A DNA stretch of 64,000 nt from Streptomyces sp. CC0208. Lineage in GTDB: Bacteria; Actinomycetota; Actinomycetes; Streptomycetales; Streptomycetaceae. Below are positions 17,329 through 27,831 of the stretch, in pieces. The stretch is taken from contig NZ_CP031969.1 of the NCBI RefSeq assembly GCF_003443735.1, positions 5,704,001-5,768,000 on the forward strand, read 5' to 3'. The position numbers were made by a program, and so were the translations under genes. The stretch's first letter is position 1; each line of letters begins with the position of its first letter. The notes beneath the pieces were generated by a model, which saw nothing but the letters and a program-made list of their open reading frames with translations, ran no database searches and was not told the DNA's origin.

Positions 17329-18206
17329 GCCTGGACATCACCGAACTCCTCCGCCTGCGCGCCGAACGCCCCGAGGCGATCTCCGAGGCGGCGGCCCGCC
17401 GTACCCGCAGGCCGCTGCTGAACGACAGCGGCCGCCTCATGATCGTCGCCGCCGACCACCCCGCCCGGGGCGCGCTCGGCGTCGGCGGCAACCGGATGGC
17501 GATGGCCAACCGCGCCGACCTGCTCGAACGCCTCTGCCTGGCGCTGTCCCGCCCCGGCGTCGACGGCGTCCTCGCCACCGCCGACATCCTGGACGACCTG
17601 CTGCTGCTCGGTGCCCTCGACGGCAAGGTCGTCATGGGCTCCATGAACCGCGGCGGCCTCCAGGGCGCGAGCTTCGAGCTCGACGACCGCTTCACCGGCC
17701 ACCGCCCCGAGGACATAGAGCGGCTCGGCTTCGACGCCGGCAAGCTGCTCCTGCGCATCGACTACGACGACCCGGGCTCCCTGACCACCCTGGAGTCCAC
17801 GGCCCGCGCCGTCGACGACATGGCCGCGCGCCGGCTCCCCGTCTTCGTCGAGCCGTTCATCAGCGGCCGCACCACCGAGGGCAAGGTCAGGAACGACCTG
17901 TCCGCCGAGGCCGTCACCAAGTCGATCGCCATCGCCTCGGGCCTGGGCGGCAGTTCGGCCTACACCTGGCTCAAGGTCCCGGTCTGCGACAACCCCGACG
18001 ACATGGGCGAGGTCATGGCCGCCTCCACGCTGCCCGCCGTGCTCCTGGGCGGCGAGGTCGGCGACGACCAGGACGGCGCGTACGAGAAGTGGCGCGGCGC
18101 CCTCCAACTGCCCACCGTGCGCGGCCTGGTGGTCGGCCGTTCGCTGCTGTACCCGGCGGACGGCGACGTGGCCGCCGCCGTGGACACCGCCGTAGGACTG
18201 CTGTGA
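17325..18206 (+). CDS. Cgl0159-like (beta/alpha)8 aldolase-type protein of the iol operon
   Basis: A 293-residue protein that resembles the family first noted beside iolC in Corynebacterium (Cgl0159-like, class I aldolase fold). Visible features are LMIVAADHPARGALGVGGN at residues 40-60, LLLRIDYDDPG, VFVEPFISGRT and WLKVPVCDNPDDMG, with a Lys in a strand end as expected for a Schiff-base barrel. Its likely job is cleavage of the phosphorylated intermediate made by IolC, filling the role of IolJ, but that is inference from context. The GTG at 17325 overlaps the iolC stop, so the two are translationally coupled. Confidence 0.78.
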   Translation: MSLDITELLRLRAERPEAISEAAARRTRRPLLNDSGRLMIVAADHPARGALGVGGNRMAMANRADLLERLCLALSRPGVDGVLATADILDDLLLLGALDGKVVMGSMNRGGLQGASFELDDRFTGHRPEDIERLGFDAGKLLLRIDYDDPGSLTTLESTARAVDDMAARRLPVFVEPFISGRTTEGKVRNDLSAEAVTKSIAIASGLGGSSAYTWLKVPVCDNPDDMGEVMAASTLPAVLLGGEVGDDQDGAYEKWRGALQLPTVRGLVVGRSLLYPADGDVAAAVDTAVGLL

Positions 18207-18216
18207 GGGCCGCCGC

Positions 18217-19032
18217 ATGACACAGAACGAGCTGTACGTCCCCAAGGGTGCCTCCGCCAACGCCCAGTACGCGGTGGACATCGACCCCAAGCGGGCCGGC
18301 TGGGCCCACAGCAGCCTGCGGATCGTCGAGCTGGCAGCCGGCGGCACGCACACCTTCACCTCCGGTGACAGTGAGTGGATCGTGCTTCCGCTGGAAGGCG
18401 GCTGTACCGTCCACGTAGGTACCGAAGAGTTCCAACTCCTGGGCCGGGAAAGCGTGTTCGCCGGAGTCTCGGACTTCGCGTACGTGCCCCGGGACGCCCA
18501 GGCAACGATCGCCTCCGGCGCGGGAGGCCGCTTCGCCCTGGCAGGAGCGAAGTGCGAGCGACGACTCCCCGCCCGCTACGGCCCCGCGCCGGAGGTCCCC
18601 GTCGAAGAGCGCGGCAGTGGCACGCAGTTGCGGCACGTCCGCAACTTCGCCTCCGCCGACGCCTTCGACTGCGACAAGCTCATCGCCGTCGAGGTGGTCA
18701 CCCCCGGCGGCAACTGGTCCTCGTATCCGCCGCACAAGCACGACGAGCACCGGCCCGGCGTGGAAGCCGAGTTGGAGGAGATCTACTACTTCGAGATCGA
18801 CGGCCCGAACGGTTTCGGCTATCAGCGCGTATCTCCCTCCCGTGAGGGCGGATCCGACGTCCTCGCCGAGGTCCGCTCCGGCGACGCCGTCCTCGTCCCC
18901 GACGGATGGCACGGCCCGTCCGTCGCCCAGCCCGGCCACGACATGTACTACCTGAACGTCATGGCGGGGCCGGGTGAGACGCGGGAGTGGCGGATCTGCT
19001 TCCACCCGGACCACACGGAGGGGTACCGATGA
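18217..19032 (+). CDS. iolB: 5-deoxy-glucuronate isomerase
   Basis: A 271-residue bicupin-fold enzyme that converts 5-deoxyglucuronate to 5-dehydro-2-deoxygluconate in inositol catabolism. The metal-binding region is visible as YPPHKHDEHRPGVEAELEEI and the C-terminal VLVPDGWHGPSVAQPGHDMY, both diagnostic of IolB. The N-terminus (LYVPKGASANAQYAVDIDP) also fits. ATG at 18217 lies 10 bases after the preceding gene and its stop overlaps the iolD start as ATGA. Confidence 0.94.
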   Translation: MTQNELYVPKGASANAQYAVDIDPKRAGWAHSSLRIVELAAGGTHTFTSGDSEWIVLPLEGGCTVHVGTEEFQLLGRESVFAGVSDFAYVPRDAQATIASGAGGRFALAGAKCERRLPARYGPAPEVPVEERGSGTQLRHVRNFASADAFDCDKLIAVEVVTPGGNWSSYPPHKHDEHRPGVEAELEEIYYFEIDGPNGFGYQRVSPSREGGSDVLAEVRSGDAVLVPDGWHGPSVAQPGHDMYYLNVMAGPGETREWRICFHPDHTEGYR

Positions 19033-20906
19033 CCACCCGCCTGACCGTCGCGCAAGCGCTGGTCCGCTTCCTGGCCGCCCAGTACACCGAACGCGACGGT
19101 GTACGGCAGCGGTTGATCTCCGCGACCTGGGGCATCTTCGGCCACGGGAACGTGGCCGGGCTCGGCCAGGCACTTGTCGAGTACGCCGACGACATGCCGT
19201 ACCACCAGGGCCGCAACGAGCAGTCCATGGTGCATGCGGCCGTCGGCTACGCCCGCCAGTCGAACCGCCTGTCCACGCACGCGGTGACGACCTCGATCGG
19301 CCCGGGCGCCACCAACCTGGTGACGGGCGCGGCCCTCGCGACCATCAACCACCTCCCGGTCCTGCTCCTCCCGGGCGACATCTTCGCCACCCGAGTCGCC
19401 GACCCGGTCCTTCAGCAGCTCGAAGTCCCGTACGCCGGTGACATATCGGTGAACGACTGTCTGCGGCCGGTGTCGAAGTACTTCGACCGCGTCACCCGCC
19501 CGGAAGCCCTGATCCCGGCCGCCCTCCAGGCCATGCGCGTCCTCACCGACCCGGTCGAGACCGGCGCCGTGACGCTCGCGCTGCCCCAGGACGTCCAGGC
19601 CGAGGCCCACGACTGGCCCGAGGAGTTCTTCGCCGAACGCACCTGGGTCGTACGACGTCCGGGCGCCGATCCCACCGAACTCGCCGAAGCCATCAGCCTG
19701 ATCAGGTCGGCCGAGCGCCCCCTGCTCGTCGCCGGCGGCGGGGTGCACCACAGCCGCGCCGAGGAGGCCCTCGCCGAGTTCGCGGACGCCACCGGCATCC
19801 CGGTCGCCTCCACCCAGGCCGGCAAGGGCTCCCTGCGCCACGACCACCCCCAGGACGTCGGCGGCGTCGGCCACACCGGCACCGCCACCGCCAACGAACT
19901 CGCCCGCCAGGCCGACCTGGTGATCGGCGTCGGCACCCGCTACACCGACTTCACCACGGCCTCCGGCACCCTCTTCGCGGGCGACGGCGTCCGCTTCCTC
20001 AACCTCAACATCGCGCCCTACGACGGCCACAAGCTCGCCGGGGCACCGCTGGTCGCGGACGCCCGCAGCGGCCTGACGGAGCTCACCGAGGCTCTTCAGC
20101 TGCACGCGCACCGTGTCCCGGGCGTGTACGTCGACGAGTACACGCTCGACAAGGAGCGCTGGGAGCAGCGCGTGGACGCCTGCTACGAGGCCGACGAGCC
20201 CGACATCAGGCCGACCCAGCCGCAGGTCCTCGGCGCGCTGGACGCGCTCGTGGACGAGTCCGACGTGATCATCAACGCGGCCGGCTCCCTCCCCGGCGAC
20301 CTGCACAAGCTGTGGCGCGCCCGATCGAGGGACCAGTACCACCTGGAGTACGGCTACTCCTGCATGGGCTACGAGATCCCGGCCGCGATCGGTGTGAAGA
20401 TGGCCGCTCCCGACCGCAACGTCTGGGCGCTGGTCGGCGACGGAACGTACCTGATGATGCCGACGGAGATCGTCACGGCCGTACAGGAGGGCATCGCGAT
20501 CAAGCTCCTCCTGATCCAGAACCACGGCTACGCCTCCATCGGCGGTCTGTCCGAGACGGTCGGCGGCGAGCGGTTCGGCACGGCGTACCGTTACCAGTCC
20601 GACGACGGTACCTACACGGGCGCCCCGCTGCCCGTGGACCTGGCCGCCAACGCGGCCAGCCTCGGTATGCGCGTGCTGCGCGCGAAGACCGTACGAGACC
20701 TCCGCGCCGCACTCGAAGCGGCCCGGGCGGCCGACACTCCCACATGTGTCTACGTCGAGACCGAAACGGCCGACACAGTGTCGGGCCCGCCTCCGGCGCA
20801 GGCCTGGTGGGATGTACCTGTGGCCGAGACCGCGACGCGCGCGTCCGCGGTGAAGGCCCGTGAGCTGTACGAACGGCACGTCTCAACCCGACGCCGCCAT
20901 CTGTGA
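19029..20906 (+). CDS. iolD: 3D-(3,5/4)-trihydroxycyclohexane-1,2-dione acylhydrolase
   Basis: A 625-residue thiamine-diphosphate enzyme that opens the ring of the inositol-derived dione to 5-deoxyglucuronate. The acetolactate-synthase-like layout is clear: an N-terminal PYR domain with the catalytic Glu region (YHQGRNEQSMVHAAVGYARQ), a central domain, and a C-terminal PP domain with the metal/TPP motif GDGTYLMMPTEIVTAVQEG. GIFGHGNVAGLG near residue 35 is characteristic of IolD. ATG at 19029 overlaps the iolB stop. It lies between the isomerase and the semialdehyde dehydrogenase that complete the pathway to acetyl-CoA. Confidence 0.95.
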   Translation: MTTRLTVAQALVRFLAAQYTERDGVRQRLISATWGIFGHGNVAGLGQALVEYADDMPYHQGRNEQSMVHAAVGYARQSNRLSTHAVTTSIGPGATNLVTGAALATINHLPVLLLPGDIFATRVADPVLQQLEVPYAGDISVNDCLRPVSKYFDRVTRPEALIPAALQAMRVLTDPVETGAVTLALPQDVQAEAHDWPEEFFAERTWVVRRPGADPTELAEAISLIRSAERPLLVAGGGVHHSRAEEALAEFADATGIPVASTQAGKGSLRHDHPQDVGGVGHTGTATANELARQADLVIGVGTRYTDFTTASGTLFAGDGVRFLNLNIAPYDGHKLAGAPLVADARSGLTELTEALQLHAHRVPGVYVDEYTLDKERWEQRVDACYEADEPDIRPTQPQVLGALDALVDESDVIINAAGSLPGDLHKLWRARSRDQYHLEYGYSCMGYEIPAAIGVKMAAPDRNVWALVGDGTYLMMPTEIVTAVQEGIAIKLLLIQNHGYASIGGLSETVGGERFGTAYRYQSDDGTYTGAPLPVDLAANAASLGMRVLRAKTVRDLRAALEAARAADTPTCVYVETETADTVSGPPPAQAWWDVPVAETATRASAVKARELYERHVSTRRRHL

Positions 20907-20922
20907 AAGGGAGTACTCGGTC

Positions 20923-22425
<1,503 letters not shown>

Positions 22426-22438
22426 GGTTTTTTCCCGG

Positions 22439-22467
22439 CGGTGTCCTGCGGTTCCCGCAGGACACCG
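22439..22467 (+). terminator. Terminator of the iol operon
   Basis: CGGTGTCCTGCGG and its exact complement flank a TTC loop, 13 bases after the mmsA stop. A T-run (GGTTTTTTCCC) lies upstream of the stem rather than downstream. Confidence 0.75.
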
Positions 22468-22510
22468 AAGCGCGGCGGTGACAGCCAGTTCCTGACGTAT
22501 ACGGCAACCC

Positions 22511-22551
22511 AATGGCTCTCTGGCTACGAAATCCGTAGCAGGAGAGCCATT
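22511..22551 (+). promoter_or_regulatory. Long inverted repeat in the leader of the APC permease gene
   Basis: AATGGCTCTC plus GCTACG pairs with CGTAGC plus GGAGAGCCATT, interrupted by two mismatches, around a short AAATC loop. It lies 35 bases upstream of the permease start. Both an operator and an RNA hairpin are possible; the symmetry is far stronger than chance. Confidence 0.65.
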
Positions 22552-22586
22552 GACGTGCGGGTTTCGTCGGGGTTGCATGCAGCACC

Positions 22587-23978
22587 ATGACCGACACCCT
22601 CCGCCCCGCCGACACCGTCGTCGCCCAGGCACCGGAGCACGGCCACGCCAAGCTCAACCGCTCCATCGGCGTGGTCGGCGGCACTCTCCTCACCCTGTCG
22701 TGCGTCACCCCGGCCTCGACCCTCTTCGTGGTCGTCCCCGACCTCTTCGGCTCGCTCGGCACCGCCACCGCCCTGACGATCGCCATCGGCTCCCTCCTCT
22801 GCGTCGCCGTGGCGTTCTGCTACTCGGAGCTGGGCACCCTCGTCCCCAGCGCGGGCGGCGAGTACGCGATCGTCTCGACGCTGGCGGGACGGCTCGCGGG
22901 CTGGCTCGTCTTCGTGCTCTCCCTCCTGGTCGTCATGATCGTCCCGCCGGTGATCGCGATGGGCACGGCGGACTACCTGGCCCCGGTGATCCACCTCGAC
23001 CCCTCCCTGGCGGGCGCCGGAGTCATGCTCCTGGCCACCCTCGCCGGCCTCCTCGACCTCCGCGCCAACGCGTGGATCACGGGCGTCTTCCTGGTCCTGG
23101 AGGTGATCGCGGCGGCCGTGGTGGCACTGCTCGGCTTCACCCACGCGGAACGCGGCCCGAGCAGCCTCCTGTCCCTGCAGGTGGCGGGCGCGCACGGCGG
23201 CACGGACCCGGTGACGGCCATGCTCGTCGTCTCCGGACTGGCCATCGCCCTCTTCGTCACCCAGGGCTTCTCGACCGCCGTCTACCTCTCCGAGGAACTG
23301 GAGAACCCCCGCCGCAACGTGGCCCGCACGGTCCTGGCCACCCTCGCGATCTCCACCGTGATCATCCTGGTCCCGGTGGCCGCGATCACCCTGGGCGCCT
23401 CCGACCTGACCGAACTGACCGGCGGCGACATCAGCGCCATGGTCACGGCCTGGTCCGACTCCGCGGTCGGCACCTTCGTCAGCCTGTGCGTCGCCCTCGC
23501 GATCATCAACGCCGGCATCGTCATGGTCATCCAGAACTCCCGCGTCCTGTTCGCCTCGGCACGGGACAAGGCCTGGCCGGCCCCGGTCAACCACGTCTTC
23601 TCCAAGCTCGGCCGCTTCGGCTCCCCCTGGGTCGCCACCCTCGCGGTCGGCATCCCGGGAGCGGCCCTGTGCTTCGTGAACCTGGACACGCTGTACGGCG
23701 TCACCGGCGTCTCGGTGACGGGCATGTACCTGCTCGTCGCGATCGCCGCCCTGCTGTCCCGCCGAGGCCACCACCGGCACACCCCCGCCTGGCGCATGCC
23801 CCTGTGGCCCGCGATGCCGGTCCTCCTGATCGCGGTCCTGACGTACGTCCTGACCCAGCAGGAGACGGAGTACTTGCTGTGGACGGGAGGGATCACAGCG
23901 GCGGCGACTCTGTACTGGGCGCTGTACCTCCGCCCGCGCAGGGACACGAGGTGGCTGGTCTCAATTCCGCAGGACTGA
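22587..23978 (+). CDS. APC-family amino acid/polyamine permease
   Basis: A 463-residue inner-membrane transporter with about twelve hydrophobic segments. It has the family hallmarks: SIGVVGGTLLTLSCVTPASTL at the first helix, the GGEYAIVSTLAGRLAGWLVF helix 3 region, and FVTQGFSTAVYLSEELENPRRNVART in the conserved loop after helix 6. The ATG at 22587 is the only start that keeps the short polar N-terminus. The substrate is not evident; amines or amino acids are usual for the family. A long inverted repeat in its leader suggests specific regulation. It stands alone after the iol operon and probably has no functional link to inositol. Confidence 0.88.
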   Translation: MTDTLRPADTVVAQAPEHGHAKLNRSIGVVGGTLLTLSCVTPASTLFVVVPDLFGSLGTATALTIAIGSLLCVAVAFCYSELGTLVPSAGGEYAIVSTLAGRLAGWLVFVLSLLVVMIVPPVIAMGTADYLAPVIHLDPSLAGAGVMLLATLAGLLDLRANAWITGVFLVLEVIAAAVVALLGFTHAERGPSSLLSLQVAGAHGGTDPVTAMLVVSGLAIALFVTQGFSTAVYLSEELENPRRNVARTVLATLAISTVIILVPVAAITLGASDLTELTGGDISAMVTAWSDSAVGTFVSLCVALAIINAGIVMVIQNSRVLFASARDKAWPAPVNHVFSKLGRFGSPWVATLAVGIPGAALCFVNLDTLYGVTGVSVTGMYLLVAIAALLSRRGHHRHTPAWRMPLWPAMPVLLIAVLTYVLTQQETEYLLWTGGITAAATLYWALYLRPRRDTRWLVSIPQD

Positions 23979-24007
23979 TCGCCCCTTGATCGCCCCGTAG
24001 GGGCGCA

Positions 24008-24037
24008 AAGGGGCGCGGGGAAACTGCGCGACCAGCC
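24008..24037 (+). repeat. Dispersed intergenic repeat, copy 3
   Basis: AAGGGGCGCGGGGAAACTGC followed by GCGACCAGCC, just after the permease gene. It matches copies at 8799 and 15250 with one extra A. Confidence 0.85.
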
Positions 24038-24193
24038 ACAGCGAACCCGCAGACGGCCGTGAAGAGGACGCACCACCCCCGTAGCCGTACCGCACCCGCT
24101 GTACACGACGCACCCCCATCCACCCCCAGGATGGCCCGCGGTTCAGCCCTCGGAGGGCACGTCCCCGCCCGCTTCACCCCGTACCGTTGAGAC

Positions 24194-26818
24194 ATGGATC
24201 TTCGACGCCTCCGGAGGCCACGGTGGATCGCCGCCGCGGCCTCCGTCGTCGTGCTCGCCGCCGCCGGGACCTGGACGGCCGCCGCCTCTGACGACCCGCC
24301 CCCGGTGCACCGCACGGACCAGATCATGGCGATCGACGGCGTCCGCATCGACACCTCGTACTTCACGACGAACGGCACCGGAAGGCGCCCCGCGGTCCTC
24401 TTGGGCCACGGCTTCGGCGGCAGCAAGAACGACGTACGCCAACAGGCGCAGGACCTGGCGAGAGAGGGCTACGCGGTCCTGACCTGGTCGGCGCGAGGCT
24501 TCGGCAGGTCGACGGGCAAGGTCGGCCTCAACGACCCGAAGGGTGAGGTCGCCGACGTCTCCCGGCTCATCGGCTGGCTGGCGAAGCAACCCCAGGTCCA
24601 GCTCGACAGGCCCGGCGACCCCAGGGTCGGCGTGGCGGGCGCGAGCTACGGCGGCGCGGTCTCCCTCCTCGCCGCAGGCCACGACCGGCGCGTGGACGCG
24701 ATCGCCCCGTTGATCACGTACTGGAACCTCTCGGACGCCCTCTTCCCGAACGGCGTCTTCAAGAAGCTCTGGGCCGGCATCTTCGTCAACTCGGCGGGTG
24801 GTTGCGCCAAGTTCGAGCCGCAGATCTGCGCGATGTACCAGCGGGTGGCCCAGTCCGGCGTCCCGGACGCGCAGGCCGAGAAGATGCTGGAGGAGCGCTC
24901 CCCGTCGGCCGTCGCCAAGGACATCAAGGTCCCCACCCTCCTCGTGCAGGGCCAGACGGACTCCCTCTTCCCCCTGAACCAGGCCGACGCCGCCGCGAAG
25001 GCGATCCGCGCGGGCGGCGCCCCCGTCGCCGTCGACTGGATCGCGGGCGGCCATGACGGCGGTGACCTGGAGACGAGCCGGGTCCAGTCCCGCGTGACGC
25101 ACTGGTTCGACCGCTATCTCAAGGACGACAAGAGCGCCGACACCGGCCCCGCCTTCCGCGTCACCCGCACCCTCGGCACCGATACCGGCGACGGCGAGAC
25201 CCGCCTCACCGGCGTCACCGCCGACACCTACCCGGGGCTGGAGAGCGACGACCACAAGATCGCCCTGACCGGCCGCGAACAGGACTTCGCCAACCCGGCC
25301 GGGGCCGGCCCGCCCGCCGTCTCGGCCCTGCCGGGCCTCGGCGGTGGCGGTCTCTCCCAGCTCTCCTCCCTCGGCGTCGGCGTCTCCCTCGACTTCCCGG
25401 GCCAGTACGCCGCGTTCGAGTCGGCCCCGGTCAGGGACGACCTCCGGATCACCGGTTCGCCGACCGTCACCGTCCACGTGAAGTCGACGACCGAGGACGC
25501 GGTCCTGTTCGCCAAGGTGTACGACGTCGGCGCGAACGGCCGGCAGACGCTGCCCTCCCAACTCGTCGAGCCGATCAGGGTCGAGGGGGCCAAGGCCGGC
25601 AAGGACGTCACGATCACCCTCCCGGCGATCGACCACGACATCGAGGACGGCCACCGCCTCCGCCTGGTCCTCGCCTCCACGGACCTCGGCTACGCCTCCC
25701 CGACGGCCCCGGCGACGTACACCGTCTCCCTCAAGAGCGACCTGAACGTCCCCACCGCCCTCGGCGAGAAGACCCCCCAGGCCCCCCTGCCCGCCTGGGT
25801 GTGGTGGCTGCCGCTGTCCGGCGCCGTGCTCGCCCTGATCCTCGTGGTGACGGGCCGCCGCCGTACCACGGCCCCCGCCGCCCCCGAGTCCGAGCTGGCC
25901 GAAATCCCCCTGCAGATAACCGACTTGAGCAAGCGGTACGCCAAGTCCGCCGACCGGTACGCGGTCCGCGACCTGTCCTTCCGTGTCGAGAAGGGCCAGG
26001 TCCTCGGGCTGCTCGGCCCGAACGGCGCGGGCAAGACGACCACCCTGCGCATGCTGATGGGCCTGATCAGGCCGGACGGCGGCGAGGTCCGCGTCTTCGG
26101 CCACGCGATCGCGCCCGGCGCCCCCGTGCTCTCCCGTGTCGGCGCCTTCGTCGAGGGCGCGGGCTTCCTCCCGCACCTGTCGGGCCGGGAGAACCTGGAG
26201 CTGTACTGGCGGGCCACCGGCCGCCCGCCCGAGGACGCCCACCTGGAGGAGGCGCTGGAGATCGCCGGTCTCGGCGACGCGCTCTCCCGCGCGGTGCGCA
26301 CCTACTCCCAGGGCATGCGCCAGCGCCTGGCCATCGCCCAGGCCATGCTGGGCCTGCCGGACCTGCTCATCCTCGACGAACCGACCAACGGCCTCGACCC
26401 GCCGCAGATCCGCGAGATGCGCGAGGTGATGATCCGTTACGCGGCGGCCGGACGCACGGTCATCGTCTCCAGCCACCTCCTCTCGGAGGTCGAGCAGTCC
26501 TGCACCCACCTCGTCGTCATGGACCACGGCAAGCTGGTCCAGGCGGGCCCGGTCGCCGAGATCGTCGGCTCCGGCGACACCCTCCTGGTCGGCACGGCCG
26601 TACCGGTGGAGGAGCCCCTGGCCGAGAAGGTCGCGGCCCTGCCGGGCGTGGCGTCGGCGCTCACCACCGACGACGGTCTCCTCGTACGGCTCGACACGGA
26701 CGGCAGTGCGGCACGTCTGGTCGCCGACCTCGTCCGGCTGGAGGTCCCCGTGGAGTCGGTGGGCCCCCACCGCCGCCTCGAGGACGCCTTCCTCACCCTG
26801 ATCGGAGACTCCGCATGA
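24194..26818 (+). CDS. Exported alpha/beta hydrolase (CocE/X-Pro-peptidase like) fused to an ABC ATPase
   Basis: An 874-residue two-part protein. A basic N-terminus and hydrophobic segment (WIAAAASVVVLAAAGTWTAA) is followed by an alpha/beta-hydrolase domain with oxyanion region LGHGFGGS, nucleophile GASYGGA, acid in GQTDSLFPLNQ and His in AGGHDGGD. A PepX_C-like beta domain spans about 390-525. A membrane segment at about 532-554 (PAWVWWLPLSGAVLALILVV) leads to a cytoplasmic ABC domain with Walker A GPNGAGKTT (about 608), signature YSQGMRQRL (about 704) and Walker B LLILDEPTNGLDP (about 724). The hydrolase should lie outside and the ATPase inside. The stop overlaps the permease start as ATGA. 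The substrate is unknown. Confidence 0.88.
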   Translation: MDLRRLRRPRWIAAAASVVVLAAAGTWTAAASDDPPPVHRTDQIMAIDGVRIDTSYFTTNGTGRRPAVLLGHGFGGSKNDVRQQAQDLAREGYAVLTWSARGFGRSTGKVGLNDPKGEVADVSRLIGWLAKQPQVQLDRPGDPRVGVAGASYGGAVSLLAAGHDRRVDAIAPLITYWNLSDALFPNGVFKKLWAGIFVNSAGGCAKFEPQICAMYQRVAQSGVPDAQAEKMLEERSPSAVAKDIKVPTLLVQGQTDSLFPLNQADAAAKAIRAGGAPVAVDWIAGGHDGGDLETSRVQSRVTHWFDRYLKDDKSADTGPAFRVTRTLGTDTGDGETRLTGVTADTYPGLESDDHKIALTGREQDFANPAGAGPPAVSALPGLGGGGLSQLSSLGVGVSLDFPGQYAAFESAPVRDDLRITGSPTVTVHVKSTTEDAVLFAKVYDVGANGRQTLPSQLVEPIRVEGAKAGKDVTITLPAIDHDIEDGHRLRLVLASTDLGYASPTAPATYTVSLKSDLNVPTALGEKTPQAPLPAWVWWLPLSGAVLALILVVTGRRRTTAPAAPESELAEIPLQITDLSKRYAKSADRYAVRDLSFRVEKGQVLGLLGPNGAGKTTTLRMLMGLIRPDGGEVRVFGHAIAPGAPVLSRVGAFVEGAGFLPHLSGRENLELYWRATGRPPEDAHLEEALEIAGLGDALSRAVRTYSQGMRQRLAIAQAMLGLPDLLILDEPTNGLDPPQIREMREVMIRYAAAGRTVIVSSHLLSEVEQSCTHLVVMDHGKLVQAGPVAEIVGSGDTLLVGTAVPVEEPLAEKVAALPGVASALTTDDGLLVRLDTDGSAARLVADLVRLEVPVESVGPHRRLEDAFLTLIGDSA

Positions 26819-27684
26819 GCAGCAGCACGCTGACCGGGCGCGCGGAGGTCGCCGACGGCTACCGCGCCGGCCGTACGCTGCCGATCCGGGTCGAGCTGGT
26901 ACGGCAGTTGAAGCGCCGCCGCACCCTCGTCATGTTCGGCATCCTGGTCGCCCTGCCCTTCGTCCTGCTGATCGCCTTCCAGCTGGGCGGCGGACCGGGC
27001 TCGGGCAACACCCGCGTCAACCTGATGGACACGGCGACGGTGTCCGGGGCGAACTTCGCCGCGGTGAACCTCTTCGCCTCCGCGGGCTTCCTGCTGATCG
27101 TCCCGGTCGCGCTGTTCTGCGGGGACACGGTCGCCTCGGAGGCCGGCTGGTCCTCCCTGCGCTACCTGCTGGCGGCGCCCGTACCCAGGGCCCGTCTGCT
27201 GTGGTCGAAGCTCGTCGTCGGGCTCGCTCTCAGCCTGGCCGCGATGGTCCTGCTCCCGCTGGTCGCCCTCGCGGTCGGCACGGCGGCCTACGGCTGGGGC
27301 CCGCTCCAGCTCCCCACCGGCGGCGCACTGGAACCGGGCACGGCGGCGCAACGCCTGCTGATCACGGTGGCGTACCTCTTCGTCTCCCAACTCGTCACCG
27401 CCGCCCTCGCGTTCTGGCTCTCCACCCGCACCGACGCCCCCCTCGGCGCGGTCGGCGGCGCCGTCGGCCTGACCATCGTCGGCAATGTGCTGGACCAGGT
27501 GACGGCCCTCGGCGACTGGCGCGACTTCCTCCCCGCGCACTGGCAGTACGCGTGGCTGGACGCCGTACAGCCGAAGGTGCAGTGGTCCGACATGATCCAG
27601 GGCACCTCCCTGTCGATAACGCTCGCCCTGGTGCTGTTCGCCCTGGCCTTCAGGGGTTTCGCCCGCAAGGACGTGGTCTCCTAG
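26815..27684 (+). CDS. ABC-2 type transporter permease
   Basis: A 289-residue integral membrane protein with about six hydrophobic segments (for example LVMFGILVALPFVLLIAFQL, FASAGFLLIVPVALFCGDT, LVVGLALSLAAMVLLPLVALAV). It fits ABC-2 exporter permeases such as bacitracin- or daunorubicin-type systems. ATG at 26815 overlaps the stop of the hydrolase-ATPase fusion by four bases, so the pair is translationally coupled and very likely forms one transporter. The open frame continues far upstream to 25801 through the fusion gene in another frame and is not real there. The substrate is unknown. Confidence 0.87.
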   Translation: MSSSTLTGRAEVADGYRAGRTLPIRVELVRQLKRRRTLVMFGILVALPFVLLIAFQLGGGPGSGNTRVNLMDTATVSGANFAAVNLFASAGFLLIVPVALFCGDTVASEAGWSSLRYLLAAPVPRARLLWSKLVVGLALSLAAMVLLPLVALAVGTAAYGWGPLQLPTGGALEPGTAAQRLLITVAYLFVSQLVTAALAFWLSTRTDAPLGAVGGAVGLTIVGNVLDQVTALGDWRDFLPAHWQYAWLDAVQPKVQWSDMIQGTSLSITLALVLFALAFRGFARKDVVS

Positions 27685-27831
27685 GTCAACGGAAGATCTC
27701 CCACCGGTCTCGACGGGCCCTCTCCGTGCCCCCTTTGAGACCCATCCGCAACGCTCCGTAGCGCACGCTCCGGCCCCCCGGCCCGTCACAGTCGCATAAG
27801 CCGACGTCAACAGGCCCAGGGGGTACGGACG

